Part shown: one piece after another, positions 56,626 through 64,000 of the stretch
Layout: every line of letters begins with the position of its first letter
How positions within the stretch are numbered: position 1 is the first letter of the stretch
Assembly: GCF_021729155.1 (NCBI RefSeq)
Contig: NZ_JAJQYA010000018.1
Span: 1 to 64,000, forward strand
Length of the DNA stretch: 64,000 bases
Direction: 5' to 3'
DNA from: Membranihabitans marinus
GTDB taxonomy: Bacteria > Bacteroidota > Bacteroidia > Chitinophagales > Saprospiraceae
The notes under the pieces: generated by a model
What the model saw: only the letters and a program-made list of their open reading frames with translations
The model's database searches: none
What the model was told of the DNA's origin: nothing
Made by a program: the position numbers and the translations under genes

Positions 56626-57573
56626 ATGATAGATCCGGCTGAATTTGTGACCAATAGTCGATTGTCATTGATGAAAGCGGGATTGGAGGTTTGGGCCGAT
56701 TGGATGTCCAATATGTACGAGAAGCCCATCTTGGAACATCTCCAAACATTTGAGCAAGAGCGGTTTCAGATAGCATCGTCAATGGTGGATGCCAAGCTCG
56801 GTAAAATAGGGCAGAGGTTGCGCCTTCTAGACGCCAGTGTTGATCGTACGGATTTGGATGGTTTTTTTTATCATTGGACTTATCTTCAGCTATTGTTGAG
56901 CTTTTGGCAGCGCTACGATGATTTAAATCCTTCTTTGCAGCTGAATTTACTCTATCAATCCGGTCTGAATTTTACAAAGAAAAATCTCGCTACTGCGCCC
57001 AGATTAGAGGGGCGGTTTACGGTTCTGTATCAAGAGTTTGAAAAGGTGGAGAAGTTGCGACAGCGCGAGGTTTGGTTTCTGGATAAAGATGGGGGAAGAT
57101 TTCATTTACTGCGAGATTTTGCATTTGGCAATCAACCATTTGAGCAAACATTTATAACCGGGAGAGATTATGGCGGACAATTGATTCCCTTGCCTTTCGA
57201 CGGCAGTGTTCGATGTTGGAAAGAGAATTTGGCCCTTATGGCGGTTTCTTCAGAAGCATTGGATTGGTCGAAGTATGTCTGTGATTTACATAGCTTGAAT
57301 GAGAAAATGCATGATGTTTTACTGCTAAATCCATTTTTGGAAGCGCTTCCTGTGGTATTGTCCTTGCAAACTGTTTATGCAGATGGTGAGTGGTATATGT
57401 TAGATCATCAGAGACAGAGGTTGTCGAAATTGGTCGGAAGTGATTTTGTAATGCAAAGTATTTTTGCTGCCTGTTATTATCAACCGACCGTTGTTGTAGG
57501 GTTATGGTCTCGGATGGGATTTCAACCTTGGGCTACTGTACAAGATGGTCAATATCAACCTGTGTTGTTGTGA
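56626..57573 (+). CDS. Hypothetical protein, 315 residues
   Basis: I do not recognise the family. It is soluble, rich in aromatic residues and Leu, and has no signal peptide, membrane helix or catalytic motif. An N-terminal part (about 1-55) looks helical (MKAGLEVWADWMSNMYEKPI). Later segments such as VWFLDKDGGRFHLLRDFAFG and GRDYGGQLIPLPFDGS look like a beta-rich domain that might bind nucleic acid or a ligand. It starts 4 bases after rnc, so it is co-expressed with it. The modular repeat block begins one base after its stop codon. Confidence 0.8.
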   Translation: MIDPAEFVTNSRLSLMKAGLEVWADWMSNMYEKPILEHLQTFEQERFQIASSMVDAKLGKIGQRLRLLDASVDRTDLDGFFYHWTYLQLLLSFWQRYDDLNPSLQLNLLYQSGLNFTKKNLATAPRLEGRFTVLYQEFEKVEKLRQREVWFLDKDGGRFHLLRDFAFGNQPFEQTFITGRDYGGQLIPLPFDGSVRCWKENLALMAVSSEALDWSKYVCDLHSLNEKMHDVLLLNPFLEALPVVLSLQTVYADGEWYMLDHQRQRLSKLVGSDFVMQSIFAACYYQPTVVVGLWSRMGFQPWATVQDGQYQPVLL

Positions 57574-57700
57574 TGACCGAATGAAGTTGCTCAATGGAGC
57601 AACCAAATGTCCTTAATATGACTGAATATAGTGCGAAGCACCAAAGGTCGTAAATCGACCTTTGATGAAGGAACCACGACCTCTGTGTCGTGGGTGGGGA
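57574..57700 (+). repeat. Modular three-hairpin repeat, copy 6 with tandem A units
   Basis: Linker tgaccgaatgaa leads to A (GTTGCTC aatg GAGCAAC). A second linker tgactgaatata leads to A (GTGC gaa GCAC), then B (AAAGGTCG taaat CGACCTTT), linker gatgaaggaa, C (CCACGA cctctgtg TCGTGG, 57674-57693) and tail GGTGGGG. The B stem is the one seen at 22302. It starts immediately after the stop codon of the preceding gene. Confidence 0.88.
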
Positions 57701-57781
57701 AGCCAGGATGAGGGAACCGAGGCCACTGTGCCGAGGCGTGATTGCCCTCAAAATCGTATAGAATATGCCACTGTGCCGAGG

Positions 57782-57890
57782 TGACTGAATGAAGTTGTCC
57801 GGAGGATGACTGAATGAAGTTGTCTGGAGGACAACCCAATCCAGTAAATGTGGATTGGATGAAGGAACCAAAGCCACTGGCTTTGGGTGT
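57782..57890 (+). repeat. Modular three-hairpin repeat, copy 7 with duplicated head
   Basis: The linker plus A-hairpin head (tgactgaatgaagttg) occurs twice in tandem (57782 and 57807). The second is followed by A (TTGTC/GACAA), B (CAATCCA gtaaa TGTGGATTG), linker gatgaaggaa, C (CCAAAGCC act GGCTTTGG) and GGTG. Hairpins A and B match the copy at 65-157. Confidence 0.85.
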
Positions 57891-57899
57891 GAACGAGCA

Positions 57900-57984
57900 T
57901 GACCGAATAAAGTACAAAGTACCGATGATCCAAAAGTGATCATCGATGAGGGAACCGAGATCTCCTGATCTCGGGTGGGTGGCC
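57900..57984 (+). repeat. Modular three-hairpin repeat, copy 8
   Basis: Linker tgaccgaataaa, A (GTAC aaa GTAC), B (CGATGATC caaaagt GATCATCG), linker gatgagggaa, C (CCGAGA tctcctga TCTCGG) and GGTGGGTGGCC. Confidence 0.85.
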
Positions 57985-57987
57985 AAA

Positions 57988-58046
57988 AGCACCAGAGCCC
58001 GTAAATCGGGCTCTGGCGAGTGAAGTCGCAGCCACTGCGCTGCGAC
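57988..58046 (+). repeat. Modular repeat, partial copy 9 (hairpins B and C)
   Basis: B (CCAGAGCCCG taaat CGGGCTCTGG, 57992-58016), a degenerate linker gagtgaa and C (GTCGCAG ccactgcg CTGCGAC). Hairpin A and the tail are missing. Confidence 0.8.
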
Positions 58047-58147
58047 AAGAATACATAAAATTCGACAGCAAATTCTCACTGTGCTGCGACGAGATAGCAT
58101 TTAAATTGACAAGCATAAACTACGATTGCAGTAATAATATAATAATG

Positions 58148-58177
58148 GATGAAGGACCCGGGGCCACTGGCTCCGGC
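58148..58177 (+). repeat. Modular repeat fragment (linker plus hairpin C)
   Basis: The linker gatgaaggacc is followed by a C-type hairpin (CGGGG ccactgg CTCCG). Confidence 0.65.
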
Positions 58178-58247
58178 GTAGTATCAATAAAATTTCATGG
58201 TAATCTTTACTGCGCTGCGACGAGACTGCACTCTATATTTGAAAAAC

Positions 58248-58358
58248 GTAGAGACACGACTAAATGAAGTAGTCTGAAAGACTACCAAATGCCCATTGAG
58301 GGTATTTGATGAAGGAGCCGAAACCTCCGTGTTTCGGGTGGGTCGGCCTTGCGTCTCC
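58248..58358 (+). repeat. Modular three-hairpin repeat, copy 10 with terminal inverted repeats
   Basis: Left end GTAGAGACAC and right end GCGTCTCC are near-complementary. Inside are linker gactaaatgaag, A (TAGTCT gaa AGACTA), B (AAATGCCC attga GGGTATTT), linker gatgaaggag, C (CCGAAA cctccgtg TTTCGG) and tail GGTGGGTCGGCC. It closely matches the copy at 22513. Confidence 0.88.
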
Positions 58359-58373
58359 AAAATAATGTCAAAT

Positions 58374-58395
58374 GAGACGCAAGATCTTGCGTCTC
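58374..58395. repeat. Perfect 22-bp palindrome
   Basis: GAGACGCAAGA is followed directly by its reverse complement TCTTGCGTCTC. The same half-site (GCGTCTC) ends the repeat copies at 22614 and 58358, so it looks like the outer ends of the element joined without an insert. Confidence 0.8.
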
Positions 58396-58904
58396 TACTT
58401 CTCGGCATGATTGCTTCCTGGTCGACTATAATGATATAGCCTTCAGAATTTAACCCTAAAAGGGTGATGGATAAAATTCTCGCATACATTTTTCTCTTTT
58501 ATTATCCCAAAATTCCACTCAAGTATTCTAGGAATATTTCACTATTAACTATATTCAAGAGATATGAGGTCATCTAAACAATGTTAAATTGTGTATTTGT
58601 ATAAAATTTTTTCGTACATTGAATATATTTTTAATTATATAGAATGACTCCGTCGTGAATACCACATCGAAAGTTTATACTATAGTTTTCTATTTATACA
58701 ACCCCTCTCAGTATCGATTATGCTACCATAGTGTAGGATACAATAGTGTGAAACATGACGTTTCGTGATTTGTGATACTAGAATAGTGTTCAAAATTATT
58801 GTTGTATTTAATACCTTGAAATGAGGCCCCAAAAGGACTAATAAGTGAAAATAAGTTGGCAGTAGTGCCCAACCAATTATTTTCTATTATTAAATCCAAA
58901 ACAA
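58396..58904. other. AT-rich gene-free leader before beta-propeller genes
   Basis: About 500 bases without a credible frame, hairpin array or RNA. One more short motif of the ggcatgattgc type lies near 58404. The promoter of the lipoprotein pair probably lies within 58600-58850. Confidence 0.45.
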
Positions 58905-60104
58905 ATGTTGTTTATGCCGTCATTATTCCATCTAGCCATCCTGTGCAGTTTGTCATGGCTTATCTCTTGTCAGTCTAATGAGGATCAAGTCATTGTTATA
59001 CCAGAAGAGGAAGTTTCTATTTTCGACCTTGTTGAAGACATTCAATTCCTCCGATTGGGCCATCCTTCCCAAGAAGAATCCCTGTTCTCCCGTATTCAGA
59101 ACGCTTTCTTTTTGGACTCTTTTATTGTCTGTGGGCAAAACGGCATTGATTATAACGACCATGGTCAATATGAATACTTCGATTATCAAGGTCGCTTTAT
59201 CCGTCGCTTCTCTGCCCACAATGTGCTTAACGAAGGATTCTTTTATACATCGTTATTTCAGGCCAATAACGATGGGTTATACATGACTGATAAGGTCCGC
59301 AATCAAACTTACCACCTCAATCATCATGGTCAACTCATTGATCAATTCGCCCCCATCAATCGGGCCTCTATATATATTCCAATTGATGAAGATTTAGTAC
59401 TCTATTCGTATAATCGAGCAATGCCTGAAAATGTGTTAGACGGAAATGAATACTACGATTTTTTTCTATATTCTCAAAAACAAGGTGAAATTATTAATAA
59501 GGGAGTAAGGGATATTCCAGAGTATTTAAGATATTCTTTTGGGGATATTCAATTTAATTTTTCAAAAAATAATACAATATATCACAGTACGATACATGAC
59601 CCTAACTATATTATTTATGAAATAAATAAAAATGGATGTTCAGAAATCGATCGACTAGTTTTTTCAAAAAACATGATTGACGAGAACCAAATAACTCATA
59701 ATCAAAACGGTTTTATTAATCTTTCCTATTACTCTGACAATAATGTCATATTCGACGTCTTTGCTATTCAACGAGACAATAATCACCTATATGGAATCAT
59801 CAATCAAGGTGTAAAATCCAACTACTTATTTAAGAAAAATATGCGTACGGGGCAATCTCAAGCTACACGAATCAACTGGCATGACATGGTCAAAGACAAC
59901 AATATTTACCGTAGTAACGTGATCAATTACAGTGAAGATGGTTATCTAGCGATCTTTAGTCCTGCTATTGACTTCAAACCTTTTCTCGATGCCAATGAAG
60001 AAATGTTGAAGCCCTATTTGATCAACGATTTTTCCGACTTCTCTTACGATGACAACGACGTCATCATCCTCATCAAGTTTAAGCCAGAGTACTATCAAAT
60101 GTAA
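58905..60104 (+). CDS. 6-bladed beta-propeller lipoprotein, tandem paralog 1
   Basis: A 399-residue protein with a lipoprotein signal (SLSWLISCQSNED, Cys about 23). The body fits the Bacteroidota 6-bladed beta-propeller family (PF17170-type): VSIFDLVEDIQFLRLG near the start, repeated blade segments such as YFDYQGRFIRRFSAHN (about 105-120), and the end DFSDFSYDDNDVIILIKFKP. Members are surface or periplasmic proteins, often encoded near other export or TonB systems. The function is unknown. The paralog at 60116 shares most residues except in the middle blades. Confidence 0.88.
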   Translation: MLFMPSLFHLAILCSLSWLISCQSNEDQVIVIPEEEVSIFDLVEDIQFLRLGHPSQEESLFSRIQNAFFLDSFIVCGQNGIDYNDHGQYEYFDYQGRFIRRFSAHNVLNEGFFYTSLFQANNDGLYMTDKVRNQTYHLNHHGQLIDQFAPINRASIYIPIDEDLVLYSYNRAMPENVLDGNEYYDFFLYSQKQGEIINKGVRDIPEYLRYSFGDIQFNFSKNNTIYHSTIHDPNYIIYEINKNGCSEIDRLVFSKNMIDENQITHNQNGFINLSYYSDNNVIFDVFAIQRDNNHLYGIINQGVKSNYLFKKNMRTGQSQATRINWHDMVKDNNIYRSNVINYSEDGYLAIFSPAIDFKPFLDANEEMLKPYLINDFSDFSYDDNDVIILIKFKPEYYQM

Positions 60105-60115
60105 AAATGTAAGCT

Positions 60116-61306
60116 ATGAGATCTTTCTTCCATCTAGCCATCCTTTACTGCCTTTACTGTTTGACTTCTTGTCAATCTAAGGTGGATCAGGTCATTATTA
60201 TACCAGAAGAAGAAGTATCCATCTTTGACCTTGTGGAGGACATTCAATTTCTCCGACTCGGTCATCCTTCCCAAGAAGAGTCCCTTTTCTCAGCAATTAA
60301 ACACGCCTTTTTTCTCGACTCCTTCATTGTCTGCGGGCAAAACGGCATTGATTATGGCGATCATGGACAATATGAATACTTCGATTATCAAGGCAACTTT
60401 ATTCGACGTTTTTCCGCCCACAATGTACTCAAAGAAGGTATTTTTTACACTACTTTATTTCACGCCGATAACAATGGCCTTTATATCACGGATCGCGTGC
60501 GAAACCAAACCTACCACCTAAACCATCACGGCCATCTCGTTGAACAATTTCCTCCTATAAATAAAGCTTCACTTTACATTCCTTTGAATGAAGATATAGT
60601 GCTCTATACCTATTGTAATAAAAAACCTAAAGGATTAATAGATGATGATGAATTTTATGATTTTTTTCTTTACTCGAAGCGTCAACAAAAGGTGATTCAA
60701 AAAGCCGTTACAGAAATTCCTGAATATGAAAGAATTTTTTTTAGCGGCGGTCAATTCTTATATACTGGTAATAACACCATATATCATTCTACCGCATACG
60801 ACTTTCAATACATTGTTTATAGTATGAATACCTCTCAGATCGAAGAAGTCGACCGACTTAAATTTAGTCAAGGTATGATTCAAGTAGATCAATTAACCTT
60901 TAATAAAGCTGGTATGCCCATTAAATCCTATTACTCTGATAATGATATTATTATTGATGTTTTTGCCTTGCAAAAGGTAAAAAACATGGTTTATGGTTTA
61001 ATAATGAGAGGTTGGAAAACCAACTATGTTTTTAAGAAGAATTTGAGAAATGGCAGTTCTCAAGCTATCCGAATCAATTGGCATGGCCTGGTCAAAGATA
61101 ATTATATAGATCGAGGCAAGATAATCCATTACAGCAAAGACGGATATATAGCCACCCATAGTCCTGCCTTTAATTTTAAGCCTTTTCTCGACGCCAACAA
61201 GGAAATACTTGAGCCCCACTTGATTAACGATTTTTCCGACTTTTCCTACAATGACAACGACGTCATTATCCTCATCAAGTTTAAGCCTGAGTATTATCAA
61301 ATGTAA
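60116..61306 (+). CDS. 6-bladed beta-propeller lipoprotein, tandem paralog 2
   Basis: A 396-residue protein with a lipoprotein signal (YCLTSCQSKVD, Cys about 18). N-terminal (residues about 25-150) and C-terminal (about 340-396) parts are nearly the same as in the gene 12 bases upstream. The centre (about 165-300) has diverged clearly, for example ERIFFSGGQFLYTGNNTIYH against RYSFGDIQFNFSKNNTIYH. This points to a tandem duplication with later change, or gene conversion of the ends. The operon has no other member. Confidence 0.88.
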   Translation: MRSFFHLAILYCLYCLTSCQSKVDQVIIIPEEEVSIFDLVEDIQFLRLGHPSQEESLFSAIKHAFFLDSFIVCGQNGIDYGDHGQYEYFDYQGNFIRRFSAHNVLKEGIFYTTLFHADNNGLYITDRVRNQTYHLNHHGHLVEQFPPINKASLYIPLNEDIVLYTYCNKKPKGLIDDDEFYDFFLYSKRQQKVIQKAVTEIPEYERIFFSGGQFLYTGNNTIYHSTAYDFQYIVYSMNTSQIEEVDRLKFSQGMIQVDQLTFNKAGMPIKSYYSDNDIIIDVFALQKVKNMVYGLIMRGWKTNYVFKKNLRNGSSQAIRINWHGLVKDNYIDRGKIIHYSKDGYIATHSPAFNFKPFLDANKEILEPHLINDFSDFSYNDNDVIILIKFKPEYYQM

Positions 61307-61670
61307 AAACTATAACTCAAAATCGATTAAATACTTATAATATGCTCGACTTCTATGGGGCACTACAATGGCATTTATTATTAGGTGAATAGCGTTGTCC
61401 TTGAACCTGCCTATTTTTACTGAGATAGGTGATATAAAAGTTTAACTGTCATTCTAAAAATCACTTAGCATACATGTTTTCCCAATCATTTTGCAGGCTT
61501 ATGCCACAATCCTATAAAAGCGTTCCCATGATCCTCATTTTTAATTTAAATCGTTGTCCAAATTCCGTTGCATTGAAAACAAAGCTACATTCATTCTCTA
61601 TTCAGTGTATATTACTGCTCCTATTCTTACTTTAGATGTATTCTAACATGGCAGAAATAATAATTTATTT
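61307..61670. other. Gene-free stretch
   Basis: About 360 AT-rich bases with no reading frame, hairpin or known RNA that I can support. Confidence 0.45.
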
Positions 61671-61688
61671 TATACCTGATCAGGTATA
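61671..61688. promoter_or_regulatory. HipB-type operator 1
   Basis: TATACC-TGATCA-GGTATA is a perfect 18-bp palindrome of the hip operator form (TATCC...GGATA in E. coli). It is first of three sites spaced about 41 bases apart. Confidence 0.7.
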
Positions 61689-61711
61689 TTTCAGTCAAAT
61701 AACTATTAAAT

Positions 61712-61729
61712 TATACCCGTAATGGTATA
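61712..61729. promoter_or_regulatory. HipB-type operator 2
   Basis: TATACC-CGTAAT-GGTATA; the outer arms are identical to those of operator 1. Its centre lies 41 bases after that of operator 1. Confidence 0.7.
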
Positions 61730-61752
61730 TTTTTAATGTGAATTCATAAATA

Positions 61753-61769
61753 TATACCCAAAAGGTATA
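61753..61769. promoter_or_regulatory. HipB-type operator 3
   Basis: TATACC-CAAAA-GGTATA, spacer shortened to five bases, centre about 40.5 bases after operator 2. It lies just before the decayed hipB. Confidence 0.65.
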
Positions 61770-61778
61770 AGTGAGGTG

Positions 61779-61972
61779 AAGAATTTGAGTCAAATTGTTA
61801 ATAAAGAAGGAAGTCTATTGGGTTGACGCAAGAAGACCTATCCTTCAATGCTAAGGTAGGACTATGATTTATTAGAGATCCTGAACATGGAAAACGAAGC
61901 TTGCAAATGGATAAAGTGAATCAGGTGCTGTTATTATTTGGTCATGAATCTTATTCAATAAGAAAGAGATGA
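61779..61972 (+). pseudogene. HipB-type antitoxin gene, broken
   Basis: After a short start in one frame (LSQIVNK), a +1 frame reads RKSIGLTQEDLSFNAKVGL, a stop, FIRDPEHGKRSLQMDKVNQV and LLLFGHES. This matches the helix-turn-helix of Bacteroidota HipB-like proteins (RRKSLGLTQEDLA..AGVGLRFIRDLE.GK). A frameshift and a TGA in place of the Arg codon make it non-functional. Its TGA overlaps the next ATG by the usual four bases of hipBA pairs. Confidence 0.78.
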
Positions 61973-62110
61973 CGAAAGCACTATTATTTATTTGAAAAAT
62001 GGGCAAAGAGTCCTGAAATGAAGGATTCCTTTCTTGCTAATGACCATTTTAAAATGAGATTCGGATATATAGGTGTTCTAAGGAAGGCAAGAACTACCTA
62101 TAAGCAGTGC
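61969..62110 (+). pseudogene. HipA N-terminal remnant (tentative)
   Basis: From the ATG at 61969 the frames give MTKALLF, then IYLKNGQRVLK, then FLANDH, broken by stops and frame changes. The opening resembles the HipA N-terminal subdomain (M.KA.VYLKN....L.....F.Y...YLAN). No kinase part follows. The operators, the hipB remnant and the ATGA overlap support the call more than the residues do. Confidence 0.5.
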
Positions 62111-62211
62111 CGGTAGGGCGCGAATGTTATTAGAAATGGGTCAAAATGTATAGAGATGCTATGCTGGCCATTGGTTATTCACAAATTTAATTCAAAATAA
62201 ATAATGTAATA

Positions 62212-62583
62212 ATGGACAAAGCGAAAACAGTTGACGATTATTTTAATGCTCAATCAGAAAAAGCGAAAAAAGCACTGATCGAATTAAAAAAGTGTATTCT
62301 TGAAGTTATACCTGATGCGACTGAATTGTTGAACTATAATATTCCTGCATATTCATTGGTAGTGGGTGGAAAAAGAGAACAGCAAATTATGATAGCTGGC
62401 TATAAAAACCACGTAGGATTTTATCCACATCCTACGACTATGGAAAAGTTCGACGCGGAATTAAGTGAATTTAAAAGAGGGAAGGGTTCTGTTCAATTTC
62501 CATTGGATAAACCGATACCCAAAGACCTTATTATGAGAATGATAAAATACAGATTGGAACTAGTATTGCAAGGGGGTAATTGA
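62212..62583 (+). CDS. DUF1801 (YdhG-like) protein
   Basis: A 123-residue protein. The features VDDYFNAQSEKAKKALIELK, LLNYNIPAYSL, HVGFYPHPTTMEKFDAEL and GKGSVQFPLDKPIPKDLIMR match the DUF1801/YdhG family, whose relatives include a bacterial frataxin-like iron chaperone; the function is not settled. It is monocistronic and stands between a decayed toxin-antitoxin module and tRNA-Asp. Confidence 0.92.
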   Translation: MDKAKTVDDYFNAQSEKAKKALIELKKCILEVIPDATELLNYNIPAYSLVVGGKREQQIMIAGYKNHVGFYPHPTTMEKFDAELSEFKRGKGSVQFPLDKPIPKDLIMRMIKYRLELVLQGGN

Positions 62584-62832
62584 ATATTATTAAGGTAGGA
62601 AATAGGTTATTATTCGTATAAATTAAATCTTTTTTTGTTCGATAATTTACCTTGTTGTAGAGTGAAAAGTCACTATTTTTTGTAAACTATAACACGATAT
62701 ACAATGCGATTAGAGACATTTATTAACACAGGTAATTATAAGGATAGAAAAACAAATAGGCCAGGTATTTCTGTATAGGCTAGGAGAACAGGACATATTG
62801 GATACAAATTCTCCACTTTAAACTACAAAAAA
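62584..62832. other. Gene-free stretch
   Basis: About 250 AT-rich bases with nothing recognisable besides the terminator that follows. Confidence 0.4.
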
Positions 62833-62862
62833 ACCCTTGCAATTCATTGAACTACAAGGGTT
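62830..62862 (-). terminator. Terminator of tRNA-Asp
   Basis: On the minus strand AACCCTTG, a 15-base loop, CAAGGGTT and a T run, 15 bases after the tRNA. Confidence 0.85.
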
Positions 62863-62877
62863 AACAAAATATGTTGG

Positions 62878-62951
62878 CGGTCCGGACGGGACTCGAACCC
62901 GCGACCTCCTGCGTGACAGGCAGGCATTCTAACCAACTGAACTACCGGACC
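62878..62951 (-). tRNA. tRNA-Asp (anticodon GTC)
   Basis: On the minus strand the acceptor GGTCCGG/CCGGACC, D-arm AGTTCAGTTGG, anticodon stem CTGCC/GGCAG-type region around TGTCACG with GTC, and T-arm GGTTCGAGTCC with discriminator G. The CCA end is not encoded. Confidence 0.93.
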
Positions 62952-63039
62952 AACACTTTTATCTTAAACAAGTCGCTTTTAACTTGATGCTATTATTTTT
63001 AAACTTTAAGTCGTTACCGTCTTACCGTTTTAGCGAATG

Positions 63040-63071
63040 CAAATGTATAACACTATTTTAAATTCTCAAAA
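63040..63071 (-). promoter_or_regulatory. Promoter of tRNA-Asp
   Basis: On the minus strand TTTTG (63071-63067), a 19-base spacer and TACATTTG (63047-63040) match the Bacteroidota consensus. It points at tRNA-Asp about 90 bases away. Confidence 0.65.
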
Positions 63072-63160
63072 GATATTTTCATTAATTTTAAAAAAAAATA
63101 TCAATTCAAGGTTTTCTCTAAAATCCTTTAGTAAATTCGCATAGAACAAATCGACAAATT

Positions 63161-64000
63161 ATGGTTTTTTTAGAGTTTGAAAAACCCTTAGAAAGTCTCT
63201 ACGAACAATTGGATAAAATCATTGAAGTAGGCAAAGAAGGTGACATCAATGTGGATCCAATGGTCAAAAAGCTGGAGCGCAAAATCAAAAAGACACAAAA
63301 AGATATATATCAAAATTTGAATGGCTGGCAGCGCGTCCAGTTGTCCAGACACCCCAACAGACCCCATACCCTATATTATATCAATGAAATATGTGATGAA
63401 TTTATAGAGCTTCACGGTGATCGCTATTTCAGTGACGATAAAGCCATCGTGGGGGGATTGGGAAAAATAGATGGTCAGACTTTTGTGTTAATCGGCCATG
63501 AAAAAGGAACCAATACCAAATTGCGTCAGTACCGAAATTTCGGTATGGCCAATCCAGAAGGATATAGAAAATCATTGCGATTGATGAAAATGGCAGAGAA
63601 ATTTGGTTTCCCAGTTATATGTATGATCGATACCATGGGAGCCAATCCTGGTATTGAAGCCGAAGAACGAGGTCAGGCCGAAGCCATTGCTCGCAATATG
63701 TTTGAAATGGCCAAATTGAAAACCCAAACTATGTGTTATATCATCGGTGAAGGAGCCAGTGGGGGAGCCATTGGATTGGGAATCGGTGATCGAGTCTTTA
63801 TGTTTGAAAACACTTGGTATTCTGTAATTTCTCCAGAATCCTGTTCGCAAATACTTTGGCGCAGTTGGGATTTTAAAGAACAAGCTGCTGAGGCCCTAAA
63901 ATTGACTTCTGACCACATGGCATCATTTGGTTTGATTGATGGAATTGTTAAAGAACCCCTAGGTGGTGCTCATTCCTTTCCAAAAGAGACGGCAGCTATT
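63161..64000 (+). CDS. accA: Acetyl-CoA carboxylase carboxyltransferase subunit alpha (3' end outside window)
   Basis: The first 280 residues are in the window and the frame stays open to the edge. It starts [20 protein letters not shown]. It has the AccA features [35 protein letters not shown]-type helix, the catalytic-core [15 protein letters not shown] (about 210-224) and [15 protein letters not shown]. With AccD it transfers the carboxyl group from biotin to acetyl-CoA, the first step of fatty-acid synthesis. Family members are about 315 residues, so some 35 are missing. Confidence 0.97.
   Translation, partial: MVFLEFEKPLESLYEQLDKIIEVGKEGDINVDPMVKKLERKIKKTQKDIYQNLNGWQRVQLSRHPNRPHTLYYINEICDEFIELHGDRYFSDDKAIVGGLGKIDGQTFVLIGHEKGTNTKLRQYRNFGMANPEGYRKSLRLMKMAEKFGFPVICMIDTMGANPGIEAEERGQAEAIARNMFEMAKLKTQTMCYIIGEGASGGAIGLGIGDRVFMFENTWYSVISPESCSQILWRSWDFKEQAAEALKLTSDHMASFGLIDGIVKEPLGGAHSFPKETAAI

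Noticed and set aside
57533-58100. Two minus-strand open frames of about 170 codons
   Set aside because: They consist of translated modular repeats and overlap the end of the plus-strand gene; composition is repetitive and no protein-like pattern is seen.

Overview
The window is a chromosomal segment of a member of the Bacteroidota, possibly from the Saprospirales; the genus cannot be fixed from sequence alone. The evidence is two SusC/SusD outer-membrane operons, DUF4292/EnvC neighbours, 6-bladed beta-propeller lipoproteins, AT-rich DNA, promoters of the Bacteroidota type (TTTG, about 19 bases, TAnnTTTG), and few Shine-Dalgarno sequences.

Layout. 1-3316: a repeat copy, then a Tat-exported Gfo/Idh/MocA oxidoreductase with a perfect LacI-type operator upstream and a convergent LacI-family regulator. 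3475-8584: a five-gene minus-strand operon (LolA-like carrier, two FtsX-type permeases, ATPase, outer-membrane barrel) that looks like a trans-envelope lipid or lipoprotein exporter. 8585-12110: a decayed accessory patch with IS256 and IS3 remnants, broken SRPBCC, RidA and AraC genes, and one intact RibD/DHFR-like gene. 12307-15099: cdsA-psd-tatA (minus) and pdxJ (plus). 16008-21912 and 23823-29281: two paralogous SusC/SusD operons with accessory lipoproteins, separated by a repeat-rich intergenic region; the second susC carries an in-frame TAG. 29594-30809: XerC-type recombinase and hpf. 31326-44640: the translation/transcription core, tRNA-Thr, Tyr, Gly, Thr, tuf, tRNA-Trp, secE, nusG, rplKAJL, rpoBC. 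44810-53740: one minus-strand operon pyk-TPR-DUF4292-envC-hflX-aminopeptidase-cysS. 54030-57573: acpP, fabF, rnc and an orphan gene. 57574-58395: a second large repeat block. 58905-61306: two tandem beta-propeller lipoproteins. 61671-62583: three phased HipB-type operators before a decayed hipBA, then a DUF1801 gene. 62878-64000: tRNA-Asp and the start of accA.

The most unusual content is a family of modular repeats at three sites (65-157, 22090-22966, 57574-58358). Each full unit has fixed linkers and class-specific loops, but the stems of its three short hairpins differ between copies while staying self-complementary. This is covariation within one genome, as expected of a structured RNA or a hairpin-recognising DNA element. 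No associated protein gene is evident in the window, so its role is unknown.
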